DNA from: Blautia liquoris
GTDB taxonomy: Bacteria > Bacillota > Clostridia > Lachnospirales > Lachnospiraceae
Direction of reading: 5' to 3'
Length of the DNA stretch: 64,000 bases
Assembly: GCF_015159595.1 (NCBI RefSeq)
Contig: NZ_CP063304.1
Location: forward strand, 1,488,001 to 1,552,000
In this document: positions 45,725 through 53,447 of the stretch, one piece after another
Layout: every line of letters starts with the position of its first letter
How positions within the stretch are numbered: the stretch's first letter is position 1
Program-made: the position numbers and the translations under genes
The notes under the pieces: generated by a model
Told to the model about the DNA's origin: nothing
Databases searched by the model: none
The model's input: only the letters and a program-made list of their open reading frames with translations

Positions 45725-47770
45725 ATGAACCGAACTTGTATTTTGTCACCCGACAGACGGCTGACCAAAGAGGAGCAGTCCCTTGTCTGGCAAAAACCAC
45801 CTTCACATATTGAAAGTGAGGCGGAAAATCGTATCTGTCAGGAAGTAATGAGAAACTGGGATCGCGGTGAAATGAAAATCGGTACAATTTTACTGGAGGG
45901 CGATGCAGGTTCGGGGAAAACCGAGCTCGCCAAAGCCCTCTCTGCTAATTTTAATCTCCCCTATACGAAAGTAACCTGCTTTGCCGATATGGATAAATCC
46001 GATGTGCTGGGTTCGATTCTTCCGGTGTTGTCGGAAAATGATCATTCAGATCCTGTTCAATATAGATATTACCCTTCGGAAATTGTTCGCGCTTTTGAAA
46101 ATGGATGGCTCCTGGAGATTCAGGAGCCGACAGTCATTCGGGATGCAGCTGTCTTAATGGCACTAAATTCCGCACTCGAGCCAGATGGCAGTCTGAACTT
46201 GCCAACTCGCGTCGTACACAGGCATCCTGATTTTATTGTTGTTATTACAACAAACCGTGCCTACAATGGATGCCGTCCTCTGAATGAGGCTCTGCGTGAC
46301 CGGGTGCAGCATGCTGAAAAACTAGATTTGCCATCGAAGAAAGTTATGATGGAACGGGCAAAGGCTAAGACCGGATGTCAATTTGAAGAGTTACTTTCCC
46401 TTCTGGCTGAAACTATTATCGTATTGGATGAAGCTGCCCGGGCAAATGCTATCAAAGGTGTAGCCGGGATGCGGTCCTATCTCTTTTGGGTCGATGCCGC
46501 TGCAGGCGGTGCATCCGTACAAAGTGCTCTGTATCATAAAGTACTCTACAAAATCACCACGGATCCACAAGAGCTTGCCATCCTGGAACAGGCACTGGTA
46601 AGCCATGATTTAACAGACAGGCTTGCAGCGCTGGAGGATGTCTGTCATTCCCCTTCGGAGGAAGAGAATCGAGATGTAATGGAACTTCGAATTTCTGAAA
46701 ACGGGGAGTACGTTGCAAAGACAGATAAAGCCGATAAAAATGCAGTCCGTCTGAGAAAGTCAGCAGACAGTGAGGGGCATTCAGATACAGGCAGTAATGA
46801 AAGTACCGCTCTTTCAAGCGAAGATAATGGAGAAAATGGCACTCTGTTTTATCACGAATTTGAAAAGCCCGATACAGACAAACCACAAAGAACAAATAAA
46901 AAAGAGTTTCGTAAACAATTGAATAAAGAAGCACGGCAAAGCGTTCAGGGCAGCCTTCATGAGGCGATTAAGCTTATTGTTCACCGTCCGGAAGCTTCCG
47001 GGCAGAATCGGGCAGAATATCATAGAATGGCTGCTAAATTGCTGCCGGTCATTCGGGAACTGATCCGCAAAACAAATCCACTTTTGGAACATGAGGTTTC
47101 CACTGAATTCGCAAAATCAAAGCTTTATGGAACAAAATTCTGTGCGGATCAGGCCGCGTCCCCGAATTTTCGCGTATTTGCCCGCAGGCGCCCGCCTGCA
47201 GAAGAGCCTTCTCTTGCAGTTGCTCTTCGCATTGACGAATCAGCATCTATGTCTGCATTTGGCCGTTTAGATGCTGCAAAAGAGGCAGCCGTCGCTTTAT
47301 ATGAATTATGTACCGGGTGTGGCATTCCGATTATGGTTTATGGGGATACGGCAGATCGATCCAAACTGGAACAAATGTCTGTCTACGCATATGTAGACTT
47401 TGAAAGCAATAGCGCAGACGATAAATATGCTCTTATGAATATTCAGGCACGCAGCAATAACCGGGATGGTATGGCATTGCGTATTATATCCGATCGATTG
47501 CTCCGCGCGCCGCAAAAAACCAAACTAATCATCAGCATCAGTGACGGGCAGCCAAAGGCAATGCCTGATTACACAGGTGAAAAAGCAGCTCGCGATATGA
47601 AAGACACGCTTCAGGAATACAGACGTAAAGGCATTTCCTTCCTCGCCGCGGCGATTGGGCAGGACAAAGAGTCTATACGTGAGCTATACGGGGCTGAAAA
47701 CACCTTGGATATCACCGATTTGAAGCAGCTTCCATCAAGACTGGTACAAATCATCACAAGATTTCTGTGA
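45725..47770 (+). CDS. MoxR-type AAA+ ATPase fused to a von Willebrand A domain
   Basis: The N-terminal AAA+ domain (about residues 30-290) has Walker A GDAGSGKTEL near 59-68, a GWLLEIQEP Walker-B-like strand and VITTNRAYNGCRPLNEALRDR as sensor/arginine finger region. An acidic, low-complexity linker (about 310-400) joins a C-terminal VWA domain (about 490-681) with a MIDAS sequence DESASMS near 503 and ISDGQP. Usually MoxR and VWA proteins are separate neighbours; here they are one chain. Such pairs act as chaperones in metal insertion or complex remodelling. Client unknown. Confidence 0.88.
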   Translation: MNRTCILSPDRRLTKEEQSLVWQKPPSHIESEAENRICQEVMRNWDRGEMKIGTILLEGDAGSGKTELAKALSANFNLPYTKVTCFADMDKSDVLGSILPVLSENDHSDPVQYRYYPSEIVRAFENGWLLEIQEPTVIRDAAVLMALNSALEPDGSLNLPTRVVHRHPDFIVVITTNRAYNGCRPLNEALRDRVQHAEKLDLPSKKVMMERAKAKTGCQFEELLSLLAETIIVLDEAARANAIKGVAGMRSYLFWVDAAAGGASVQSALYHKVLYKITTDPQELAILEQALVSHDLTDRLAALEDVCHSPSEEENRDVMELRISENGEYVAKTDKADKNAVRLRKSADSEGHSDTGSNESTALSSEDNGENGTLFYHEFEKPDTDKPQRTNKKEFRKQLNKEARQSVQGSLHEAIKLIVHRPEASGQNRAEYHRMAAKLLPVIRELIRKTNPLLEHEVSTEFAKSKLYGTKFCADQAASPNFRVFARRRPPAEEPSLAVALRIDESASMSAFGRLDAAKEAAVALYELCTGCGIPIMVYGDTADRSKLEQMSVYAYVDFESNSADDKYALMNIQARSNNRDGMALRIISDRLLRAPQKTKLIISISDGQPKAMPDYTGEKAARDMKDTLQEYRRKGISFLAAAIGQDKESIRELYGAENTLDITDLKQLPSRLVQIITRFL

Positions 47771-47806
47771 GTGTGATATACTAAAAGAAGAAATGGAGGT
47801 GAAGTC

Positions 47807-48397
47807 ATGGATTGTGTGAAAATAGGAAAACTAATCGCCAGTATGCGAAAAGAGATGGGACTTACCCAGAAAAACATTGCAGACGCACTGGGGATTCAAA
47901 ATAAAACGGTTTCAAAATGGGAATGTGGTCTGGGATGTCCGGATCTGTCACTGTGGCCGGAACTATCTGCTATTTTGGGTGTTGATATGAAGCAGATGAT
48001 GGAGGGCGAGATAACGCAGAACAGGCCGGATAGTGGGAATATCGATAAAGCCCGCTTTTATGTATGTCCTACTTGTGGTAACATTCTGGTCAGCACGGGT
48101 AGTGCCTCTATCTTCTGTTGTGGAAGAAAACTGGAACGTATCATCCCTGTGGATACACAAATCAAACCCAAAATCACAGTAGAAGAAATGGACACGGATT
48201 ACTTTGTCACATTTGATCATCCTATGACAAAAGAACACTACATTTCCTTTGCAGCTTACGTAAAAAGCGACAGGGTATTTCTCAATCGTCTGTATCCCGA
48301 ACAAAGTCCAGCTTGCAGATTCCCGATCGTTTCCGGTGGGAAATTGTACGTTTACTGCATAAAGCATGGTTTATCGATATACACAGGCGTTATGTGA
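47807..48397 (+). CDS. XRE-family regulator with C-terminal cysteine-rich domain
   Basis: Residues 1-65 form a Cro/C1-type helix-turn-helix (IGKLIASMRKEMGLTQKNIA, KTVSKWECGLGCPDL). A zinc-ribbon-like cluster follows near residue 85 (YVCPTCGNIL, then FCCGRKL), then a beta-rich region (DYFVTFDHPMTKEHYISFA) similar to domains found with desulfoferrodoxin-like proteins. It follows the MoxR-VWA gene by 36 nt and may regulate that operon. Confidence 0.85.
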   Translation: MDCVKIGKLIASMRKEMGLTQKNIADALGIQNKTVSKWECGLGCPDLSLWPELSAILGVDMKQMMEGEITQNRPDSGNIDKARFYVCPTCGNILVSTGSASIFCCGRKLERIIPVDTQIKPKITVEEMDTDYFVTFDHPMTKEHYISFAAYVKSDRVFLNRLYPEQSPACRFPIVSGGKLYVYCIKHGLSIYTGVM

Positions 48398-48400
48398 TTT

Positions 48401-48430
48401 CCCGGCCAAAGCGTCTATTTGTTGGTCGGG
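48401..48430 (+). terminator. Possible terminator hairpin
   Basis: CCCGGCCAA (48402-48410) pairs with TTGGTCGGG (48422-48430) after the XRE gene. No U-run follows, so termination is uncertain. Confidence 0.45.
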
Positions 48431-48452
48431 GCAAGGAAATCAGACAGATATC

Positions 48453-48481
48453 TTTACAGGGAACCTCTTATGTGATATTAT
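48453..48481 (+). promoter_or_regulatory. Promoter of the tet ribosomal protection gene
   Basis: TTTACA (48453-48458) and TATTAT (48476-48481) are separated by 17 nt, upstream of the attenuation leader. Confidence 0.75.
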
Positions 48482-48511
48482 AAATTCATAACTCAAAAGG
48501 AGTAAATAAAT

Positions 48512-48535
48512 ATGCGGCAAGGTATTCTTAAATAA
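48512..48535 (+). CDS. Leader peptide of the tet attenuator
   Basis: A 7-residue peptide MRQGILK is encoded behind AAAAGGAG. The same leader sequence occurs upstream of known tet ribosomal protection genes. Confidence 0.8.
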   Translation: MRQGILK

Positions 48536-48686
48536 ACTGTCAAATTTGATAGCGGGAACAAATCAGGAAAGATCCCTTTCATGGAGGGATTGATTTTTGT
48601 GCCCAGTTTAAGAATACTTTTATTATACGACTATAAAGAATTCAGAGAAGATCTGTATTCTTTGTGTTTCTATGGCCATTCAATGA

Positions 48687-48722
48687 TCCCAGTGATAGGA
48701 GTATCTATTACTGGGACTTTTT
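48687..48722 (+). terminator. Attenuator terminator upstream of tet
   Basis: TCCCAGTGATA (48687-48697) pairs with TATTACTGGGA (48706-48716), with one G-U pair, followed by CTTTTT. Confidence 0.88.
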
Positions 48723-48754
48723 ATACTTTTTATTAGTTGAATGGAGGATAAAAC

Positions 48755-50674
48755 GTGAAGATCATTAACATTGGTATTCTGGCTCATGTCGACGCGGGGA
48801 AAACTACGTTGTCGGAAAGCTTATTATACAGCAGCGGAGCGATTACGGAATCGGGGAGTGTGGATCAGGGAACAACGAGGACAGACACGATGTCTCTGGA
48901 ACGTCAGAGGGGAATTACAATTCAGACTTCGGTCACATCCTTTCAGTGGAAGGACGTTAAAGTAAATATTGTGGATACTCCTGGACATATGGATTTTCTG
49001 GCCGAGGTATATCGGTCTTTGTCGGTTCTGGACGGAGCCATTTTGGTGATTTCCGCAAAGGACGGGGTGCAGGCACAGACACGGATCCTGTTCCACGCGC
49101 TGAGAAAAGTAGGGATTCCTACCACCTTTTTTATCAATAAGATTGATCAGGATGGAATTGATTTACCGGAAGTTTACCAGGATATTCGGGAGAAACTTTC
49201 CGAAGAAATCATCATCAGGCAGAAAGTAGAACTATCTCCGGATCCCTCCGTGAACAATGACATGGAACCGGAGCAGTGGGATCCGGTCATTGCAGGAAAT
49301 GATGGCTTACTGGAACGATATACACTGGGAGAATCACTGAACATATCAGAGCTCGAACAGGAAGAGAACAGAAGATTCCAGAATTGCTCCCTGTATCCGG
49401 TTTACCACGGAAGCGCAAAGAAAAATATAGGAATTGAGCAGCTCAGAGATGTCATTACAGGGAAATATGATTCCTCGACAGAGCGAAGTCAGGAAGAATT
49501 CAGTGGAACTGTTTTCAAGATTGAGTATGATGAAAGCAGACAGCGTCTTGTGTATGCACGCATTTACAGCGGAATACTGCATCTGCGGGATTCGGTCCGC
49601 ATATCGGATAAAGAAAGAATGAAAATTACAGAAATGTATTCTTCAATCAATGGGGAATTGCGTAAGGTCGACCAGGCGTATTCCGGAGAGATTGTGATTC
49701 TGAAACATGAGAGTTTAAAGTTAAATACTGTTCTCGGAGACGCAAAGAAATTGCCGGAAAGAGAACGAATTGAGAATCCCCTTCCGATGCTGCAGACAAC
49801 GATAGAGCTGTGTGAGTCCGGACAGAGAGAGCTGCTGCTCGACGCACTCCTGGAAATCTCCGATGGTGATCCGCTTTTACATTATGATGTGGATTCCACG
49901 ACGCATGAAATTGTACTTTCTTTCCTGGGAAAGGTGCAGATGGAAGTCATCTGTGCGCTGCTGCAGGAAAAGTATCATTTGGAGGTGAAAACCAAAGAAC
50001 CTACAGTCATTTACAAAGAAAGGCCTTTAAAAGAAGCGGAGTACACCATTCACATGGCGGTGCCGCCGAATCCTTTCTGGGCTTCGATCGGTCTGTCTAT
50101 AACACCTCTTCCCTTGGGGAGTGGCGTTCAGTATGAAAGCCGGGTTTCTCCCGGATATTTGATGCAGTCATTTCAAAATGCTGTTTTGGAGGGAGTTCGT
50201 TATGGCTGTGAACAGGGATTATATGGCTGGAATGTAACCGACTGTAAAGTCTGCTTTACTTATGGATTATATTCCAGTCCGGTCAGTACCCCGGGAGACT
50301 TCCGGCTTCTTGCCCCGGTTGTCTTGGAGCAGGCTCTTCGAAAAGCCGGTACGGAATTATTAGAGCCATATCTAAGTTTTGAAATATATGCGCCACAGGA
50401 GTATCTTTCACGGGCCTATAACGATGCTCCAAAATATTGCGCGGACATCGCAAGCACTCAGATGAAAAACAAGGAAGTCATTTTGACGGGAGAGATTCCG
50501 GCGCGGTGTATTCAGGAGTACCGGAATGATTTAACGTTTTATACAAATGGACGCAGTGTGTGCCTGACTGAGTTAAAGGGGTATCAGGTTACGGCTGTTA
50601 AGCCACCCCTCCAGCCACGCCGTCCGAATAGCAGGATCGACAGGGTACGATATATGTTCTATAAGATAAATTGA
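48755..50674 (+). CDS. Tetracycline resistance ribosomal protection protein
   Basis: The 639-aa protein is an EF-G-like GTPase that removes tetracycline from the ribosome. G1 is AHVDAGKTT, the switch region is [13 protein letters not shown]3 is [11 protein letters not shown] and G4 is NKID; the C-terminal [16 protein letters not shown] tail is typical of Tet(O)/(W)/(32). Length equals known proteins. By memory it is closest to Tet(O) and Tet(W), but many substitutions spread across the protein suggest a divergent allele rather than a standard copy. It starts with GTG 48755 after ATGGAGG. Confidence 0.95.
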   Translation: MKIINIGILAHVDAGKTTLSESLLYSSGAITESGSVDQGTTRTDTMSLERQRGITIQTSVTSFQWKDVKVNIVDTPGHMDFLAEVYRSLSVLDGAILVISAKDGVQAQTRILFHALRKVGIPTTFFINKIDQDGIDLPEVYQDIREKLSEEIIIRQKVELSPDPSVNNDMEPEQWDPVIAGNDGLLERYTLGESLNISELEQEENRRFQNCSLYPVYHGSAKKNIGIEQLRDVITGKYDSSTERSQEEFSGTVFKIEYDESRQRLVYARIYSGILHLRDSVRISDKERMKITEMYSSINGELRKVDQAYSGEIVILKHESLKLNTVLGDAKKLPERERIENPLPMLQTTIELCESGQRELLLDALLEISDGDPLLHYDVDSTTHEIVLSFLGKVQMEVICALLQEKYHLEVKTKEPTVIYKERPLKEAEYTIHMAVPPNPFWASIGLSITPLPLGSGVQYESRVSPGYLMQSFQNAVLEGVRYGCEQGLYGWNVTDCKVCFTYGLYSSPVSTPGDFRLLAPVVLEQALRKAGTELLEPYLSFEIYAPQEYLSRAYNDAPKYCADIASTQMKNKEVILTGEIPARCIQEYRNDLTFYTNGRSVCLTELKGYQVTAVKPPLQPRRPNSRIDRVRYMFYKIN

Positions 50675-50726
50675 CAGAGAAGTGTATTGATTGAAGCAAT
50701 GTTTTAAGGTAAAATAAAAAGATGTT

Positions 50727-50792
50727 GGGGTCAAAAGTAATTTGACCCCTATGATACACGGATTACTCCGCACTTTTGACCCTGGTATCATA
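50727..50792. repeat. MITE-like palindromic element, copy 2 (short form)
   Basis: GGGGTCAAA (50727-50735) and TTTGACCCC (50741-50749) form a perfect hairpin. It is followed by ATGATACACGGATTACTCCG (50751-50770) and CTTTTGACCCTGGTATCATA (50773-50792), which match the left and right ends of the element at 15373-15529. The hairpin could also end tet transcription. Confidence 0.75.
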
Positions 50793-50823
50793 AAAATTAA
50801 CACATTATTTGCGGGGAGTGGAG

Positions 50824-51132
50824 GTGTTATCTATTCAAAATTATTGGATTATTGTAGTTGTTATAATTCTGGTGTGTGTCATAATTCCATCCAGAAGTAA
50901 ATTCATGATGAATCAGGTTAAGAAGAAAAGGAAAGGGAGGAAGATAAAAATGCCAAAAGAGATGCTTCAGGAATTGATTGGAAAAGACTGTATCATTACG
51001 ATTTTCAATGATTTTGGTTCTATACAGGGGAAGCTGATTACAGTGGAAGAAAATTGGATTAAAGTCGAAGAAAAAAAGAAAGTACGTATTATTAATGGAG
51101 ATATGATTAAAGATATTAGTGTGCTCAAGTAA
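50824..51132 (+). CDS. Small membrane-anchored protein, DUF6897-like
   Basis: One N-terminal membrane helix (IIVVVIILVCVIIP) is followed by a basic stretch (KKKRKGRKIK) and a C-terminal domain of about 60 residues (LIGKDCIITIFNDFGSIQGK, then NWIKVEEKKKVRIING) that looks like a small Sm-fold-like barrel found in Firmicutes. GTG 50824 has GGGGAG just upstream; TTG 50809 would precede that site and is less likely. Function is unknown. Confidence 0.6.
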   Translation: MLSIQNYWIIVVVIILVCVIIPSRSKFMMNQVKKKRKGRKIKMPKEMLQELIGKDCIITIFNDFGSIQGKLITVEENWIKVEEKKKVRIINGDMIKDISVLK

Positions 51133-51147
51133 ACAAGGGGAAATTCA

Positions 51148-51750
51148 ATGAATGGTAAAACCTTAATGAACTATCAGCGAGTATTAGCATTGGCAGAAGC
51201 TGGTCTGTATTATGGAAAAGATGATTTTGACAAAGAACGCTATCAAGAGCTGAAAGATATTTCGCTTGATTTAATAAGCGAGATTAGCAGCAGCTCTGTA
51301 GAAAAACTGGAAAATTTATTTATTGAGGATGAAGGATATCCGACACCTAAAATTGATGTGAGAGCCTATATTCAGTATAACAATAAGATTCTTCTGGTGG
51401 AAGACAGTAAAACAAAAGAATGGGCACTCCCTGGAGGATATGCTGAAGTAGGATTATCTCCAAAGGAAAATATAATTAAAGAAGTCTTCGAAGAAACAGG
51501 AATGAATGTTACTGCGGATCATTTACTGGCTGTTTTTGATACCAATAAAAGGAAAGATATTCCTCAGATTTTTCAATTTTATAAAATGGTTTTCAGCTGT
51601 ACCATTATTGATGGCACATTTCAAGACAATCTTGAAACGTCGGATAGTAGATTTTTCCGCCTATGTGATATTCCAAAATTATCTGAACAGAGAACGACGA
51701 ACAAACAGTTGGAAATTTTGAAAAATAGATCTACAACCTATTTTGAATAG
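51148..51750 (+). CDS. NUDIX hydrolase with NUDIX N-terminal domain
   Basis: A helical N-terminal region (about residues 1-65) precedes a NUDIX domain whose box reads GGYAEVGLSPKEN, IIKEVFEETG; the R of the standard REUxEE is K here, as in this subgroup. Such proteins hydrolyse nucleoside diphosphate derivatives. It lies 15 nt after the small membrane protein and 15 nt before the aminoglycoside resistance gene. Confidence 0.9.
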   Translation: MNGKTLMNYQRVLALAEAGLYYGKDDFDKERYQELKDISLDLISEISSSSVEKLENLFIEDEGYPTPKIDVRAYIQYNNKILLVEDSKTKEWALPGGYAEVGLSPKENIIKEVFEETGMNVTADHLLAVFDTNKRKDIPQIFQFYKMVFSCTIIDGTFQDNLETSDSRFFRLCDIPKLSEQRTTNKQLEILKNRSTTYFE

Positions 51751-51765
51751 ATTTGGAGGATGAGT

Positions 51766-52608
51766 ATGAGATCTGAAAAGGAAATGTATGAGTTGATACT
51801 ATCTGTGGCAGAAAAAGATGAACGTGTGCGGATTGTTGGAATGAATGGATCACGCACAAATCCGAATGTGCCAAAAGATGATTTCCAGGATTATGATATC
51901 GTTTATGTTGTCACTGATATGCAGAGCTTTCTCGATCATCCATCATGGATTGATATATTCGGGCAGCGCGTCATTTTACAGATGCCGGAGGCAATGGATT
52001 TGTATCCACCTGAACTTGGAAACTGGTTTTCTTACTTAATGCTATTTGAAGATGAAACAAGAATTGACTTGATCCTAGTTCCGATAGAGGAATTAAATAA
52101 ATATCTGCAAAACGATAAGCTGATTAAGATATTACTGGATAAGGACCATCGGGTGCCTGTTCTCCCGCCATCAACGGATAAAGACTACTGGGTTCAGCGG
52201 CCGACCGCTGCCTATTTTGATGACTGCTGTAATGAATTCTGGTGGTTATCTACTTATGTTGTAAAGGGGCTCTGCCGGGAAGAATTTCCCTATGCAATTG
52301 ACCATCTTACTAATATGCGAAACCAGCTTTATACAATGCTATCCTGGCAGGTTGGGATAGAGATTGACTTCTCCGCCAGTATGGGAAAGAATTTTAAATA
52401 TCTCAAAAATTATCTCTCTGCGGGTGTATGGAAAGAGGTCATGAAAACATATCAGAATGATACTAAAGAAAATATATGGAGTTCTTTCTGGAAATGCTGT
52501 GAGCTTTTTCGAAATGCATCAACTGGAGTCGCATTACAGATGGAATTTAAATATCCTGAATACGATGAGAAAGTGACTCGTTACCTTGAGGAAAAGAATG
52601 AAAAATGA
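51766..52608 (+). CDS. aadE: Aminoglycoside 6-nucleotidyltransferase, ANT(6)/AadE type
   Basis: The enzyme adenylates streptomycin at position 6. The N-terminal nucleotidyltransferase motif is GMNGSRTNPNV followed by DFQDYDIVYVV (acidic metal ligands). Conserved C-terminal features include YWVQRPT, DDCCNEFWW and AIDHLTNMRNQL. At 280 aa it is the usual size. ATG 51766 is 6 nt after GGAGG; ATG 51760 overlaps that site. A broken acetyltransferase gene follows, so the two may have been a resistance pair. Confidence 0.93.
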   Translation: MRSEKEMYELILSVAEKDERVRIVGMNGSRTNPNVPKDDFQDYDIVYVVTDMQSFLDHPSWIDIFGQRVILQMPEAMDLYPPELGNWFSYLMLFEDETRIDLILVPIEELNKYLQNDKLIKILLDKDHRVPVLPPSTDKDYWVQRPTAAYFDDCCNEFWWLSTYVVKGLCREEFPYAIDHLTNMRNQLYTMLSWQVGIEIDFSASMGKNFKYLKNYLSAGVWKEVMKTYQNDTKENIWSSFWKCCELFRNASTGVALQMEFKYPEYDEKVTRYLEEKNEK

Positions 52609-52979
52609 GATCGCGATACAGCAAGTATATGACGGGGATGAAAAAGCACAGATTGTTTCTGATGTTTTAAGTGATCTGCCAGAGTGGTTTGGCCTTCCAG
52701 ATAGTACAAAGGAATATATTGAAGATTCCAGAACATTGTTACTATGGGCAGCGTCAGGCATTAGAAAAATATGCAAAGATCAATTATAAGTATCTACAGG
52801 TGAAAACCGTAGATGAAGGTCACTATAAAGAATATGATCAGACAATAGCATTCTATAAAAAGATGGGATTTTCAAAGCTCGAAGTCTTTCCTGACTTGTG
52901 GGACGAGTGGAATCCCTGCCTGGTTATGGTTAAGGCAATACCGTCAATTTCAATCCAATGTGACGGAATATCTTTATAA
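52597..52979 (+). pseudogene. GNAT acetyltransferase pseudogene with internal deletion
   Basis: The N-terminal part (IQQVYDGDEKAQIVSDVL, PEWFGLPDSTKEYIEDS) and the C-terminal part (YKYLQVKTVDEGHYKEYD, then FYKKMGFSKLEVFP and EWNPCLVMVKA) are both recognisable, but lie in different frames. Around 52745-52755 they are joined with a deletion that removes the region containing the acetyl-CoA-binding motif. The start overlaps aadE. Confidence 0.82.
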
Positions 52980-53027
52980 GAACAAATAGTTTGGACTACT
53001 GTCAGTGAAAGATACCACTGGTAGACA

Positions 53028-53070
53028 AAATGGCAGAAAGTCGATATATAACGGATTTCTGCCACTTTTA
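53028..53070. terminator. Bidirectional terminator
   Basis: AAATGGCAGAAA (about 53028-53039) pairs with TTTCTGCCACTTT (about 53056-53068) between the GNAT pseudogene and the convergent minus-strand genes. Confidence 0.75.
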
Positions 53071-53114
53071 CTGCAGAACTCAAACCTTTATTGAGGGGTG
53101 AGAAAGTTAATAGC

Positions 53115-53447
53115 TTATAGCTCGTTATATTTTTTCTTACTACCTCTGGCTTTTTTTACCGGGTATTTTTCATTATTACGTTTGATCTTTTCCTGAACGA
53201 TTTCATCGAGGTTTAATCCACACGTATCAGCCATAAGGACACAGTAGTTTACAACATCTGCGAGTTCTTCACGAATTTTGTCTTTTTTATCATCACAGTT
53301 TACATTATCTGCGCTCCACTGAAAGGTTTCCAAAAGCTCTGCAGCCTCCAGAGAAATAGAGATCGCGAGATCCTTTGGATTATGAAATTGCTTCCAATCA
53401 CGGTCATCACGAAACTGTAGTATCTGATTAATTGTATCCTGTGTCAT
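53115..53447 (-). CDS. MazG-like nucleotide pyrophosphohydrolase
   Basis: The 110-aa all-helical protein has the MazG/dUTPase-like fold signature: ISLEAAELLETFQW, EELADVVNYCVLMAD with the E-x-x-E...E-x-x-D metal ligands. Such enzymes hydrolyse (d)NTPs to monophosphates. The gene overlaps the stop of the DUF2075 helicase by one base and is second in that operon, so the two products probably work together. Confidence 0.9.
   Translation of the reverse strand: MTQDTINQILQFRDDRDWKQFHNPKDLAISISLEAAELLETFQWSADNVNCDDKKDKIREELADVVNYCVLMADTCGLNLDEIVQEKIKRNNEKYPVKKARGSKKKYNEL

Larger units (their letters stand above)
48482..48754 (+). promoter_or_regulatory. tet-type transcription attenuation leader
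   Basis: The leader resembles those of tet(M)/tet(O)/tet(W) genes. It carries a short leader peptide (48512-48535), a pairing of GTATTCTTAAA...ACTG (48522-48539) with CAGTTTAAGAATAC (48604-48617), and a terminator at 48687-48722. In this gene class, tetracycline-slowed ribosomes allow read-through into the resistance gene. Confidence 0.85.

Noticed and set aside
48755-50674. Tn916-like conjugative transposon carrying tet
   Set aside because: No integrase, excisionase or transfer genes flank the gene within the window.
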